Position numbers and translations under genes: made by a program. Source: Ophiobolus disseminans (Eukaryota; Ascomycota; Dothideomycetes; Pleosporales; Phaeosphaeriaceae). From it: DNA of 64,000 nt. The stretch covers positions 1,749,065-1,813,064 of the forward strand of contig MU006216.1 of assembly GCA_010093685.1 (NCBI GenBank), in the 5' to 3' direction. Within the stretch, counting starts at the first letter, position 1. Each line of letters begins with the position of its first letter. Under the pieces are notes generated by a model. That model ran no database searches. It saw nothing but the letters and a program-made list of their open reading frames with translations, and was not told where the DNA came from. Positions 46,352-57,773 of the stretch are shown here, piece by piece.

Positions 46352-47761
46352 CTACAGCTTCGGAAACCTAACCCTCAGGAACTGGTTCGGCCAAGCAACA
46401 TCCACACCCAACTGCCACGCCACCCTGAGCACCCACTCAGGCTCGCGCATAAATTGCCGAGCAACCAAAATAACATCAGCCATAGGTTCCCCTCCTTCCC
46501 TCGCCTCCGTCATGCCCACAGCAGCATTCGCCTCCTTCTCCAACTCAGCATCAACCTTGCGCACCGCCACCGCACCCCCCTCCTCAATGATATCCCTCGC
46601 CTGCTCCGCCTCCGTAATCAGCCCCACAGCACCAAGATACAGCTTCAATCCCTCATTCTTCACCGCCTGACGAATACGGCTCGCAATCCGCGTCTGGTAG
46701 TCTTTCGTATCAAACGGATTCAAGCGCTGCCGATTGATGTTTCCACCACTGCTCGCATCCAGCAAATCGACGCCCAGACCCGGTAGCATCTTCGCGAGAC
46801 GAATTGAGCTCTCGACGTCCCATGTGCCATGCTGCTTAGCTACATCCGTGTCTTCCATCCACTCCGTCGAGCTGATACGTAGATACAGCGGCATCGAGTC
46901 CGGAATGACTTTCCGAATCGCCGTGACGATTTCAACGAGTAATCGCGTCCTGTTCTCGAAACTCCCGCCGTACTTGTCTGTGCGGCGGTTCGTGAGGGGC
47001 GAGAGGAATTGGTGGATTAGATAGCCGTGCGCGCCGTGGATTTCTATAACGTCGATGCCGGCTTTTACGCTGCGTTGAGCGGCGTGCGCCCAGTCTTGTA
47101 CTAGGTCTGCGATGTCGGTCTCGCTGAGCGCGCGGGGAGGCCAGTATCCGCTCCCGTCGTCGCTGACTTTTAAGCCGTCCCATGTCCATTCCTCGCCGCC
47201 CATGGGCCCGACGACGTTGTCAGGCCAGCCGCCTATGTCGGCTTCGGCGCGCATACTAACCTTGCGTTTCCCGCCCTCGGTTTTCTGCGCGCCGGCGATC
47301 CAGGGCGCGCAGGTGCTTGCTTTTCGGCCTGCGTGTGCGAGTTGGATTCCGCTCAGGGCGCCTTGGCTTTTTATAAAGTCGCTCACGCGTCTGAGGGCGG
47401 GGATTTGCGCATCGGACCAGATTCCGGGGCAGTTTGGTGAGATGCGGCCGTTGAATTGGACGCCGGATGCTTCGATGAAGACGAGGCCTGCGCCTTTGAG
47501 GGCGTAGTGGCCTAGTGTGGCGATGTGGTAGTCTGTTAGAGCGCCGGTTGAAGGGCCATGGGACGCCGTGCTGTACTGGCACATAGGCGCGACTATGACG
47601 CGATTGCGGAGAGTTGTGCCCCGAATTGTGAGGGGCTTGAAAAGCGTTGGGGTTGGTTTTTCACTTTGAACATCTTGAGCAATTGATCCGGGAGAAGTGA
47701 CATGTTGGGGAGTGAAGTACTCGATGCCTTCGAAGCCGCGGTTGTAGTCTTGTGGCGCCAT
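46352..47761 (-). CDS. NADH:flavin oxidoreductase, old yellow enzyme-like (YqjM type)
   Basis: Single exon of 469 residues, ATG at 47761. The FMN-binding TIM barrel begins near residue 40 (LFKPLTIRGTTLRNRVIVAP) with MCQYSTA, the cysteine-containing strand of YqjM-like enzymes. The substrate His residues appear in GIQLAHAGRKAS. The strongly conserved segment IEIHGAHGYLIHQFLSPLTN plus RTDKYGGSFENRTRLLVEI follows near residue 240. The end has LGAVGLITEAEQA and ARQFMREPEWVL. Role: FMN-dependent reduction of alpha,beta-unsaturated carbonyls using NADPH; the physiological substrate is unknown. The first 35 residues form an extra N-terminal extension. Confidence 0.92.
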   Translation of the reverse strand: MAPQDYNRGFEGIEYFTPQHVTSPGSIAQDVQSEKPTPTLFKPLTIRGTTLRNRVIVAPMCQYSTASHGPSTGALTDYHIATLGHYALKGAGLVFIEASGVQFNGRISPNCPGIWSDAQIPALRRVSDFIKSQGALSGIQLAHAGRKASTCAPWIAGAQKTEGGKRKVSMRAEADIGGWPDNVVGPMGGEEWTWDGLKVSDDGSGYWPPRALSETDIADLVQDWAHAAQRSVKAGIDVIEIHGAHGYLIHQFLSPLTNRRTDKYGGSFENRTRLLVEIVTAIRKVIPDSMPLYLRISSTEWMEDTDVAKQHGTWDVESSIRLAKMLPGLGVDLLDASSGGNINRQRLNPFDTKDYQTRIASRIRQAVKNEGLKLYLGAVGLITEAEQARDIIEEGGAVAVRKVDAELEKEANAAVGMTEAREGGEPMADVILVARQFMREPEWVLRVAWQLGVDVAWPNQFLRVRFPKL

Positions 47762-48373
47762 GATAAGAGACAGGCGGGGGAATGTACAGCCAACCTGGGA
47801 GCCACGAGGTGCTCAAAGACTATGGGTTATAATTGAAGGTATGGAAAGGGTTTTATATTGTTGTTCAATCCAGAAGCACGCAAGTCGGCTGATTTGTAAG
47901 GCTACAAAAGTATCCGATTTGTTGCCGAGGTACGGTAAAGCACTAGTACCACCTGTAGTGTTAGGAATGGCCAAGAGCAACGTGTAGCCTGCGCCGACAA
48001 GGCTTACATATAACTCTACACAAAGGTCCGACGCACCCAAGGAAAAGCAGGGATTCGAAGTGGATCACCCCCGGGCATGGAGCGAGGACATGGTGACCGC
48101 AGCATCGCACGCTGGCTCAGGCAAATAAGGCTCCAAGACAAGCAACGCAACGGAAAACTATGGTCTGCAGGTTGGATCATCCCCTAGATGTTTGAGGAGT
48201 TCACGCTACGCCTCGTCGCGTACTCACATGATGTCAATGTGGTGACGTCACTAGAGTTCATCTATCTCATATATGTGCTCTCACCCAAGTCCGAAAGAAA
48301 CAAGCACCCTAAGTCACAGCACAAAGCTACAGTCAAACATTAATACCATCTCCCGACGTTCAACATTACCGCT
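47762..48373. other. Divergent intergenic region, 612 bp
   Basis: Between the OYE-like start and the CsbD-like start; presumably holds both promoters. Frames on both strands are short and featureless. Confidence 0.5.
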
Positions 48374-48701
48374 ATGTCTGCCAACAACCAGAATCAGCCC
48401 GGCCTCGTTGCTAGCCACGCACAGTACGTCAAGGGCGCAGCAGAGGTATGTATTACTGTTCCATCCCTCGTTGTAAACGAAGCTTACACTACAATAGGAA
48501 ACAGTTGGCAACGTCACCGGAAATGAAGCGTGGAAAGCGTCTGGTGTACAAGACAAGGAGCAAGCCGTCGATGCGATGAAGGCAGCAAGCGCGAACCGCG
48601 ACCCAGCGCAACAAGGCTATGGAGGCATCGAGCAGAAGGCGGGAAGTCTGGTCGGGTGCGAAGGCATGGAGAAGGAGGGCGCTGAGAGCAAGAAGCACTA
48701 G
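48374..48701 (+). CDS. CsbD/Hmp1-like small stress protein
   Basis: Two exons, 48374–48445 and 48498–48701, joined by a 52-nt intron in phase, give 91 residues. The composition is hydrophilic, rich in Ala, Gly, Lys and Glu, with the repeated pattern VKGAAEETVGNVTGNEAW and GGIEQKAGSLVGCEGMEKEG. This matches the CsbD-like/Hmp1 group of small fungal proteins, some described as binding mismatched or cruciform DNA and others as general stress proteins. No membrane segment is present. The function in this organism is not known. Confidence 0.75.
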
Positions 48702-48967
48702 ACGGTGCAATATCACTCTGTGTGATTGCTAGGTGCTATGGTGTATAACACACCACGATAAATGTAATGACAAACAACAAACATTGTCGCTCATTGAATC
48801 TTCGAGTAAAAGTGAGTTATCTTGCAGCATAGTGAGCCGAGACAATCCCCGAGTGTTATCGATACCGGCAAACAATGGCGCTAAGATGGGCCAACACCCG
48901 TGCTGAGCCTCATGTCTCGAGGTGTAACATAACTACTGCAGGCACCCTTCACAACCCCAATCCGAAG

Positions 48968-49960
48968 ATGGCGCCACCGACGCGCGCCCGATCGCTTCCC
49001 AAGTCAACATTTGTGCCCAGCTTCTCGAAGCTCAAGACGTCCGTCTACCAGGACCAATTGCGCCCTGGCTCGGCCGTCTCGTCTGCACATTACATCCGCA
49101 CGATATCGTGGAACGCGTCGGGCACATTCATCGCGACTGGAGCTGCAGACCGGACGTTGCGCATCTGGAACCCTGAGAAGACCAATGTAAAGAACTCGAC
49201 GGAGCTGCGGACGCCGGGCGTGAGCGCGCCCACAGCACTCGAACGCGTCGCATTTCACCCAATAAACGAGAATGAGCTTGCGAGCTGCAGTACGGATGGC
49301 ATGGTGAGGTTTTGGGATATACGGTCCAAGGCTAGTGTGGGAGAGGTCAAGGTTGGCGAACAACCTTTCACGTTGGCGTGGACGCCCGATGGCGGCGAGA
49401 TTGTTGCAGGACGAAAGGACAACCTCCTAGCCTCAATTGACCGCGCAACCCTCCGTGTTGTTGCCGAGCACCACCAGCCCCTCCAAACGAATCAATGTGT
49501 CTTCGACTGGGCCGGCAACCACCTCTTCATGACGGGCGGCGACGGCAGCGTCAAGATTGTGCGATACCCGTCCTTCGAGCCCGCCCTCACCCTCAACGCG
49601 CACACGTCGTCTTGCTATGCCATCACCATGTCGCCGAGCGGAGAATACATGGCAGCGGGCGGAGGAGATGCGCTCGTCTCGCTATGGGACACGCAAGAGT
49701 GGATCTGTGTGCGCACTTTTGACCTCACAAAGGAGCTCATCAAGAGCATCGACTTCTCGTTCGACGGGAGCTACATCACGGCCGGCTCAGAAGACAGGGA
49801 GGAGAAGAAGCTGCGCATCGCGCATGTGGAGACGGGCGAGATCGTGCACACCATCGACATCCCGACTCCAGCCACCCATGTCGCGTGGCACCCGTGTCGA
49901 TACATTTTGGCTTATTCGGCCGACCAGCAAGGGCTCAAAATCGTTGGAGGCATTAGTTAA
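48968..49960 (+). CDS. THO complex subunit 3 (Tex1/THOC3), WD40 protein
   Basis: Single exon of 330 residues from ATG 48968 (MAPPTRARSLPKS); an in-frame ATG at 48875 would add 31 residues of unlikely sequence. Seven WD40-type repeats fit the length. Visible examples are IRTISWNASGTFIATGAADR, ERVAFHPINENELASCSTDG followed by VRFWDIRS, FDWAGNHLFMTGGDGSVKI, ITMSPSGEYMAAGGGDALVS with LWDTQEWICVRTF, and IDFSFDGSYITAGSEDR. The order and spacing, and the ending HVAWHPCRYILAYS, match THOC3/Tex1. Role: part of the THO/TREX complex that couples transcription with mRNA export in the nucleus. Confidence 0.88.
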   Translation: MAPPTRARSLPKSTFVPSFSKLKTSVYQDQLRPGSAVSSAHYIRTISWNASGTFIATGAADRTLRIWNPEKTNVKNSTELRTPGVSAPTALERVAFHPINENELASCSTDGMVRFWDIRSKASVGEVKVGEQPFTLAWTPDGGEIVAGRKDNLLASIDRATLRVVAEHHQPLQTNQCVFDWAGNHLFMTGGDGSVKIVRYPSFEPALTLNAHTSSCYAITMSPSGEYMAAGGGDALVSLWDTQEWICVRTFDLTKELIKSIDFSFDGSYITAGSEDREEKKLRIAHVETGEIVHTIDIPTPATHVAWHPCRYILAYSADQQGLKIVGGIS

Positions 49961-50204
49961 GGTGGATCACGGAGTTTCCATGGCGTTTGCGTTGCTAGTT
50001 ACGCGCATGATACCCTTCCGAATAATTGCAACAAACGTCAACACCAATCGGCTCAGTCTCGTATCCCGCGGCTTCCTTCCGCCAGTGACGCAACTTCCCG
50101 CCTCGGAACAGTACGCACCCATGTCGACATTTGTCCCGTGTTAAGATACCTGGTACCGAAGGACCGTGACACTTGAACTCCTTCACTCCACCCACATAGC
50201 GACA

Positions 50205-51240
50205 ATGGACGTACAAGCGCCTATAAACCCCGCAGATCTGTTCTCTGCCAACGGCCTAGTCGTTGTCATTACTGGCGGCGGCAGCGGTACGTCGCAGAAG
50301 CTCAAGAGCTACCCCACCATGCCCCACGCTCCCTCATCGATAGGCACTAACGTCAACAGGCATTGGCCTTGCCATTGCGTCCACGCTCTACCAGAACAAC
50401 GCTGCAAAGGTCTACATACTCGGCCGCCGCCTCAACGTCCTCCAAGATGCCATCAAGACCCTCGAATCATCACCTTCCGCACCCAAGTCCTCCTCTTCCG
50501 TCCTCGCAGCCATACAATGCGACGTAACCGATCTCGAATCCGTAAAGTCGGCCGCCGCTCAGGTTGAGAAAGAAGTAGGCTACGTCGACGTCCTAATCAA
50601 CAACGCCGGCGTCATCGGCCCAAGGAACGGACAAGAACTTCCCAAGGTCGACACCATCCAAGCACTCCGCGATGCCATGACTACAGGATGGGACGAGTGG
50701 GCCAGCACCTTTGCCATCAACACACAATCCGTCGTTGGCGTCTCTGCCACATTCCTCCCTCTGCTCGAAGCAGCAAACACGCGGCGTGGCTACGCGCCCG
50801 GCAGGGTCACCGGTACCGGCAACGCTCGTGCACACGACGCGTCGAAGCTTTCGCAGATTGGCACAACCGAGGACGACGACCGCATGGCGCACATCATCAC
50901 TGTCGCCAGTGTGGCATCATATATGCGCTGGGTCTCTGCGGGCCTGGCATACAATGCGTCGAAATCTGCAGCCGCACACTTGGGCAAGATCTTGAGCACG
51001 TTCCTCAGCGAGTGGGGAATCCGCTCAAACGTTGTCTGTCCCGGTCCGTACCCGAGTGAGATGACTGCGGGTGGTCCGACCCGATATGGAACGAATCAGG
51101 TTCCGCAGGGGCGCATGGGAAATGCGAATGATATCGCAGGTCTGACGCTGTTTTTGGTGGGGAAAGGTGGTGCGTATGTGAATGGGACTGTGCAGATTAC
51201 GGATGGTGGGAGGTTGGGCGTTTTCCCCGCTGTGTACTGA
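50205..51240 (+). CDS. Short-chain dehydrogenase/reductase
   Basis: Two exons, 50205–50286 and 50360–51240, joined in phase within the cofactor motif VVITGGGSGIGLA, give 320 residues. The structural motif DVLINNAG and the catalytic SVASY…YNASKSAA region are present, followed by CPGPYPSEMT and a C-terminal IAGLTLFLVGKGGAYVNGTV with QITDGG. This is a classical SDR; substrate is unknown. It is not closely similar to the SDR at 14103. It follows THOC3 by 245 bp on the same strand. Confidence 0.88.
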
Positions 51241-51587
51241 ATCGGACAGAAACAATGTCGCGAGATGCAATATCACAACAATCAACGCCCTTGATTTCAC
51301 TAAGTGATGTTTGACGCGGATCGCATCCTCGAACAGCACAGCAAGTTGGACAAGTTCATTTGGTACCGAGACGTGCCACCCATCCACCCATCCCGGTGTC
51401 CTATGGTTCCCCTCAATGCTACGCACCATAGTTCACCATCCAGCCCAAGCTACATTTCCTTCCTCACACACGAAAAGCGCATCCCGCTCCTCATCTTACC
51501 TTTCCCTACACAACCATTCCACCGCAATCAACCACATTCCAAGAAGTCAAAACCCCCAACTAAACACCAATCTACCACAACCCCAAA
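51241..51587. other. Intergenic, pyrimidine-rich 5' region
   Basis: C-rich and T-rich stretch before the small secreted protein gene, typical of fungal promoter/5' UTR. No gene seen. Confidence 0.5.
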
Positions 51588-52149
51588 ATGAAGCTCCACC
51601 ACTTCACATCCCTCCTCTTCCTCACCACCCCTTTCGCCGTAGCAGCCGCAAGTTCAAAACAAAAACCCGCGCGCAACCCCACAATCGATATACTCCTCTC
51701 CCGCGCCTTCGAAATGGTCGATCTAGAAGGTGAATGCGCGAAACAAGCTTGTACGTCCCTCTCCTTTTCACTTCTCTTCCACCCCTTCATCCACTCTACC
51801 CTACCCCCCTTTCCACCCCTTCTCTCTTCCTTCTTCAAACATACTAACCCTACCCCCAGGCGCATCCCTCTACCCCTTCCCTGCGCTCTGCACGCCTGCA
51901 AGAATCAGCACTTTCCGCCCGCAATGCGCGGATATAATGCGGAACGCGGGTATGAAGAAGCACCAGGGACGGCACATGGCGCCTGAGGCGGAGAGGGCGC
52001 TTGAAGAGGCGTTGGGACGGGCGGGGGAGAGGGGAAAGAAGGAGGGGAAGGGGATTGATAGTGGTGTGCTGGAGAAATTCATGGAGGAGGAAGAATTTGA
52101 TGTGGAGAAAGTTATGGGGATGTTGAGGAGGGGTAGGGGTGGCCAGTGA
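51588..52149 (+). CDS. Small secreted cysteine-containing protein
   Basis: Two exons, 51588–51750 and 51860–52149, joined by a 109-nt pyrimidine-rich intron in phase, give 150 residues. A signal peptide is clear (MKLHHFTSLLFLTTPFAVAA). The mature protein has four cysteines in the first half (GECAKQACASLYPF, ALCTPARI, RPQCADIM) and a charged, Glu/Lys/Arg-rich helical C terminus (LEKFMEEEEFDVEKVMGM). No domain is recognised. Small size, signal peptide and even number of cysteines are effector-like properties, but the lysine-rich tail is unusual and a household secreted role is equally possible. Confidence 0.6.
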
Positions 52150-52605
52150 TGAGCGGTGGAGCGCGATGATGGAGGCGAAGGGAGTGATGGGTAGGTGTGT
52201 AGGGGGTGGAAGGGTGTGTGGAGGTGAAACGAGATGTTTGGGCACCTTACTAGATCTTTGACATGTAAATTTTTCGCTAGGAAATCGTGCTTTTACGCCC
52301 TGCTAAATCACGTCTCCCGTTGACTGACTGTCAAGATCGTCCTACCACCTGAACCACCAGTCCTCCGACTTATCTCTTGAAAAGATGGTACATCGTCGAA
52401 CCCGACGCCAAGGTTCTCTGGCATTCGTTCACTTCGCACATTTTTCCTTCGTGCCCTTCCCTTTTTGAGCTGCAGGACCCATTCATCAAGCTTGTAAGAC
52501 TGGTCGTATGACACAGTTACTTTTAGTAGGGGCTGACAGCGACCTGGCAATGGATCCATCTATCGGTATGCCGACCAGCATGTTCCAGGCGTTGACTAAA
52601 GTGCC
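52150..52605. other. Intergenic, convergent 3' region
   Basis: Tail-to-tail region between the secreted protein gene and the tRNA ligase gene. No gene seen. Confidence 0.5.
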
Positions 52606-55160
52606 CTACATGCGTCCAAGCACACCCCTCACACTGCCATCCAAGATGACATTGCCCTTGACCGCGATCTCACCGATACCAGACTGACCACCCGAGCCCT
52701 CATTGAGCCAGCGCTGTAGCAGATCGTTGCTCTCCTTTGGCTTGATGTCCTGGGATGCCGTTCCGACCGTGACGTGCGCGACGGGGTTGACAGACTCGAA
52801 TACAAGCTCCTCGGTCGTGGTACCTGCTCCGTTGTTGATCTGAAAAGTGCTTGAGCCGTCGAGACGGATGACGAAGCACATGATGCGGTCATCCCAAATC
52901 ACTCGCTCCATATGCACATTGCACCGTCCGAATTCAGGCTCCCAGGATCCCTCCCTGGTCGTCTGGGTGTGTTGGGTGGCCTCGTGGAGCTTGATGAGCT
53001 TGTCCCAGTATGGCTGGTTCTGGGCAGCGGAGGCGCGGTGCATGAGCGTAACGTGGAACTCGTTCTGGATACGGCGGCCCTGCTTCAACAGCTTGTACAT
53101 CTTTGCAGTTGCGGCATCCTTGTCCTTGAAGATAGCGTCGAGGATAGAAGTGACTCGAGTAGTGTTGAGGCGAACCGAGAAATATTCCATGCGCGGCGCC
53201 TTCTTTGGCTTGGGTTCCTGCTGGGACTGTTTCCTACCGTTGTTGTTCTCCTTGAAGTTAGTAGGTTTGGCATTGCCACCGCTACGGGACAAATCCATCT
53301 TGAAGTCTGGTGTATAGTCATTCATTGCCCACTGGATGGCGGCATCCAGGTCGGTATCGGTAGGCATGTCCTTGCCTTCAAAGAGGGCGGGGTATGTCTC
53401 GAACATCTTGCCAATGATGACCTCAAGGTTCTCGCGAGAGTCAACGGTGGGATCGAGGTTGATGACGAGATCGAAAAGCGCATCAGGGCCGTCTGAATCG
53501 TCAACAGGCTGGAATCGATGCATGAAGCCCTCCATGATCTCGATAATCTCGCTTTGGCCCTTTGAGCCCGCCTGGATAGTCTGATGGTTGTCGCCACGAT
53601 CGAGCACGCGCTTTCGTGTCGCTTCACGGATGCCGTCGTAGTTTGCGCGGTCATGTAAGTAATGCAGTGCTACAAAGCGCGCATCAGGGACGGTGCGTGA
53701 GATGTCAGTGATGATCTGATCTCGCTCACGCTTCTGGTGGTTGTTACGGTCTGCGATGACGACGGGGTTTGTGACGAGGAGCGAGGAGATTGTGTCGGCG
53801 AAGATCTGGCCACGGCCCTTCTTTGCCTTGACATTGTCGTTCTGATAGTGGCCCCATCCAAACAGCTTCACGAGGGCAAGCGCCAGAGTCGTCTTTCCGC
53901 ATCCAATGGTTGCCACAGGTACCAGTACGATATTCCGTGCCGCCTTCTTGCTCTCGACCGGCCCATCCGACAATTCCTGACGGATAATCTCAGCTCCAGT
54001 TGTGCCACGGAATTTCAAAAAGTCATCTCGCATCTTGATAATGCCATGGTTCGCGTTATATGACTTTGCGAGGCCAGGACTTTTGACCAGCTGCCTACGC
54101 GCAAAGTCTAGATACTCCTTGGTGATGGTCTCGTGCTTCTTGTACTTTGGCGGCCTACCGGCGATCAAGGCCTTGGTGCACTCGCGCCACTGGCGGTACA
54201 TCAAATATGGCTCCTCGAACTTGTACTTGAAGAACCAGTCGACGTAGGGACCATCGTCACCCTCACGTGCCTGGCACCGGATGACGAAGCCCTCGGTGTC
54301 GCGCCCTTCGTAGTTGCCAGTCTCTGCGACCTTGTCGAGGAACTTCTTGACCTCGTCGACATCGTTCTCCATGACATAGACAACCTTCTTCATGCCCCAG
54401 TCATCGGCGAACTTGTCGACCAGGTGTCCAGGGTATGTCGCAAACTCGGGGAGATTGAGATTGATACCATGTACGTAGAGACCGGCCTGGTCTGGGGTGT
54501 ATGCGAGAACGTGCTCCTCGAAGTCGTCGTCACACAGCTCGGCTACCAGAGTCGCGTTCATGGAGCGCAGTGTCCGCGCAAGATCCTCCGTGCTCTTGCC
54601 GACTGTCGCAATGTGCCGCTCCACCCACCGCTCGCCCGCGCAGGCATGGCTAAGCTCGACGTCGCCCCGAGCACCTGTCGAGTGTTTGCTGCATACCAGC
54701 AATGTGCCGTCGTCGAGCCCGGATATGAAGATGATGCAGCCGTTCTCCTTCACGCTGAGCTCGTATGGGCCTCGGGTGTCGCGCCTCACGTTCTTCCACT
54801 CCGTCTTCCTGACCTCGCCGTGGTTGAAGAACTTGTCGTATCCGCGCACGGCGATCTCGTCCTTGCCGTCGCGTGTCTTGTACGTAAACAGACCGCGCGC
54901 GTACGTGGGAAGGTTTGCCTTCTTGTAGTCCCAATCGTTCATCTTCCACGAGTCGACGGTCCGGCCATTGGGAAGCTTGAACGTGTGCTTCTTCACGCTG
55001 AATCCGCCGTTTCCCTTCTTGCCCTGCAATAATTGTCAGTGCGTATCTCGCTTGCAGTTTGGACATTCACGCCTACCTTGTGTGCTTCCAACGAGTGGAC
55101 CAGGGCCGTGATCTCCTTGGGGTCTTGTGGGGTATACGGCGCCGTGTCGCGTTGCGCCAT
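52606..55160 (-). CDS. trl1: tRNA ligase (Trl1 type)
   Basis: Two exons, 55160–55077 and 55023–52606, joined in phase, give 833 residues (yeast Trl1 is 827). The adenylyltransferase domain holds the nucleotidyl-lysine motif VRGYDKFFN (Lys near residue 92). The middle kinase domain has a P-loop, VATIGCGKTTLALALVKLFG, near residue 400. The C-terminal cyclic phosphodiesterase domain has two H-x-T motifs, EFHVTLMHR near 684 and AHVTVGTA near 777. A low-complexity linker rich in Lys, Gln and Asn precedes the last domain. Role: heals and joins exon halves during tRNA splicing and HAC1-type mRNA splicing. The first exon holds only 28 codons. Confidence 0.95.
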
Positions 55161-55727
55161 GATTGTTGTCGTGTGGAGAGGCGCGAAAGAGATGGGTGTA
55201 CGCCGAAGTGAGAGGGAGAGGCGCTGGGGTATCTGGACGAGAGGCAAAGGTAAGCAAGGAGAAACCCGTGGTGGAATGCAATGGTGAAGCAACGAGGAAA
55301 GGTATTTTAACGATGCGGCCATGTAGGCAACAGCAACGACAACACGTGAAGTTGCAGCAACGAAACGGGCAAGGGCGCACCTTTACTGGCTGGTCCCGCG
55401 CGACAAAGTGGAAAGGGCGCAGGCGCGCGGAAGAGAACCTCGAAGGCTGTTTGTGTTTGCGCTCGTTCAATATGAGATCACCGCGGGGCTGAGAATGTGG
55501 CGCAGCAGCGGGGCAGCCACCCTCAAAAGTACGACCTGGAAGTATGATCCAAACGAACAATAGAGCGCTAAACGTGGTTCAAGATTAGAGGCCAGGGATG
55601 TGTGGATTTGTTCATTGGAAGTCTCCCTGCTAGTACCCAGTGTCCACAATTCCAGTCATCAATCTCCGCTTGACTCACCCCCTCGTTTGCTCATACAAAC
55701 ATCCACCATCTATCCACCCAACAACAC
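55161..55727. other. Intergenic, 567 bp
   Basis: Promoter of tRNA ligase and 3' region of homogentisate dioxygenase, both minus strand. No gene seen. Confidence 0.5.
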
Positions 55728-57773
55728 TCAGCGACCATTGAGATTAACCTTCTTCACGCCCTCAGCCAGAATCTTCTCAACCTCCTCTTGATGATTGGAG
55801 AAGTTATCGACAAGATTATCCCTTCATATCAGTTAGCTTCCTATCTGATTTTCTTCTCCTTTAAGAAAATACATATACATACCACATCTTTGGGTCATGC
55901 TCGTGCTTCTTCTTGCTGTTCCACGCCCAGTCCGCAATAGTAAACATCCTCGAGCTCTCCATCATGAATGCGATGGCGCCCTTTGAGATCTGCATCTCGG
56001 GCGGGGGCTGTGCGCTGGCGGCTTTGAACTGGGGGTTGTTAGCTTGCCGCCCTATATAGACTGCTATTGCGATGGGCTTACTTCTTCGTATGCGACCCCG
56101 TGCGGCACAAAACCGCACTCGTAACTGACTCCACCCGGCTGGAACTCGTCTGAGCGGCCGGCGTACTCGCCGTAGATGAGGCCCATTAGTTCTGACGCTC
56201 CGTTCCGGTGGTAGTATGGTGGGCGGTAGGCTGGAGTCTGATTAGTTCTTGGGTGTGAAATGGAATTGATTGCCTTACTGTGAGATGCCACGTCCCATCG
56301 CGGACTGAAAATCAAGAAATCTGCCAGTGGCGATGCTGGATCTCGTGAAGGCGCTGTCATGACGCAGAAAATCGATGGATCAATGTGATCAACCGAGATC
56401 GATCCAACGTTGACAAACTTTGTCAGATCATACTTGTATGGAACATAGTTACCATGCCACGCTACAACGTCGAATGGCGAGTGTTGCTGCGAGCAGCTGA
56501 AGAATTTGCCACCAAGCTTGTATACGATCTCCCAGGGTTCTTGTTCAATCTCATACTTTGCGATCGGATGGAGGAAATCGCGAGCATTGGCAAGACCATT
56601 TGCACCGAGTGGGCCGAGTTCAGGGAGTTGGAAGTTCGAGCCCCAGATCTCTGCTTTTTGTCAGTGATCAATACCGCTTCCTTCTTCGAATTGCATACCC
56701 AGAATGTAACCTCTAGTCGGCCCTTCAACCTTGACCTTGAACCTCTGGCCTCGCTGAATCACGCAAATCTCTCCCGGTTGCACGTACAGCATGCCAAACT
56801 CGGTTTGGATGTCTAGAGCGCCCTCCTGAGGTACGATCAAAAAGTCACCATCCGAGTTCACAGCTGCCCTCTTATTCATGCTAGTATTCGCAAGGAACGT
56901 GTGGATAGCAAGACCCTCGCGCAGCGTCGGATCTCCCGAGCCTGCAATGCTCTTGAGGCCTGAGATGAAGTCGAACTCGCCATCTGTGGGGATATCGAAG
57001 GGCAGCCACGCAAGCTGTGTAGGCGATAGGTGTACGCGTTTGTTCGAAGGCAAGAAGTTCGACTCGGTGTCCTCGTTGTCTGGGAGATCAGTCTAAGAGA
57101 GTATGCGTCAGCTTACGACATGGCCAATACCGAGATGGTGTGCGGAGGTACGAATAGAGCAACCGCAGCAGCCATGATTCTCGCATGTATTGCTTGACGG
57201 CAGTCCTGCTTGTCGCGCCGTGACCACATCTTACGCGGATATAGTGGCAATGTATTATGTCCGAGGAAGGGCTAGGAAGGGTTGTCTTACGAATCCCTGA
57301 TGCGCGACAGCCGGTCGTGCCCTGTATAGCCAAGCCTAGTTGGTACGTCAGCTTCGAGAAGCTCACTTTGGTCTTTCCGGAGACGCACCTTCTTGTTTAA
57401 ATGTCTTGGTGCGACGAATGCAGATGCCGTCACCTGTTCGGCGTATAAGCCGAATCTGACGCATCGCGGGCTGTTTTGTCCTTTCGGGATAGTTCCTGTA
57501 TGATTACGCAACACTGGTCAGCCTTAAAACTGGTATTGCGGACATCGGCGCTTTCTCACCTGGTACTGCCTCCGATTCGAAGCTGTTGCCGAAACCTGGT
57601 TGATACTGAGAAAGGCGTGTGTCAGCGGGTGCCGATGCTCATTGTGTCCCTAAGCTCACATCATATGGGTCGTTCTTCCTTGTTCCAAATGATGGAACGG
57701 ACCCATCTTTCTGTGTTTCTGCCCAGTGGAATATGTCCTGATACTCTCTGGGGTTGTCGAGTTGTGGAGGCAT
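55728..57773 (-). CDS. hmgA: Homogentisate 1,2-dioxygenase
   Basis: Nine exons: 57773–57660, 57605–57560, 57495–57389, 57335–57291, 57092–56699, 56650–56279, 56230–56082, 56028–55883 and 55821–55728. All join in phase for 488 residues. Diagnostic blocks are YQPGFGNSFESEAVPGTIP, FGLYAEQVTASAFVAPRHLN, GDFLIVPQEGALDIQTEFG, LPELGPLGANGLANARDF, SPFDVVAWHGNYVPYKYDL and TYRPPYYHRNGASELMGLIY, the last carrying metal-binding His and Glu. Role: Fe(II)-dependent ring opening of homogentisate to maleylacetoacetate in phenylalanine/tyrosine breakdown. The protein is longer than the human enzyme (445), mainly through about 35 extra N-terminal residues. Intron 4 is long (198 nt). The usual partners fahA and maiA are not in the window. 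Confidence 0.95.

Noticed and set aside
54133..55032. 299-codon plus-strand frame antisense to tRNA ligase
   Set aside because: Mirror of a conserved coding exon with GC-rich third positions; no recognisable domain.
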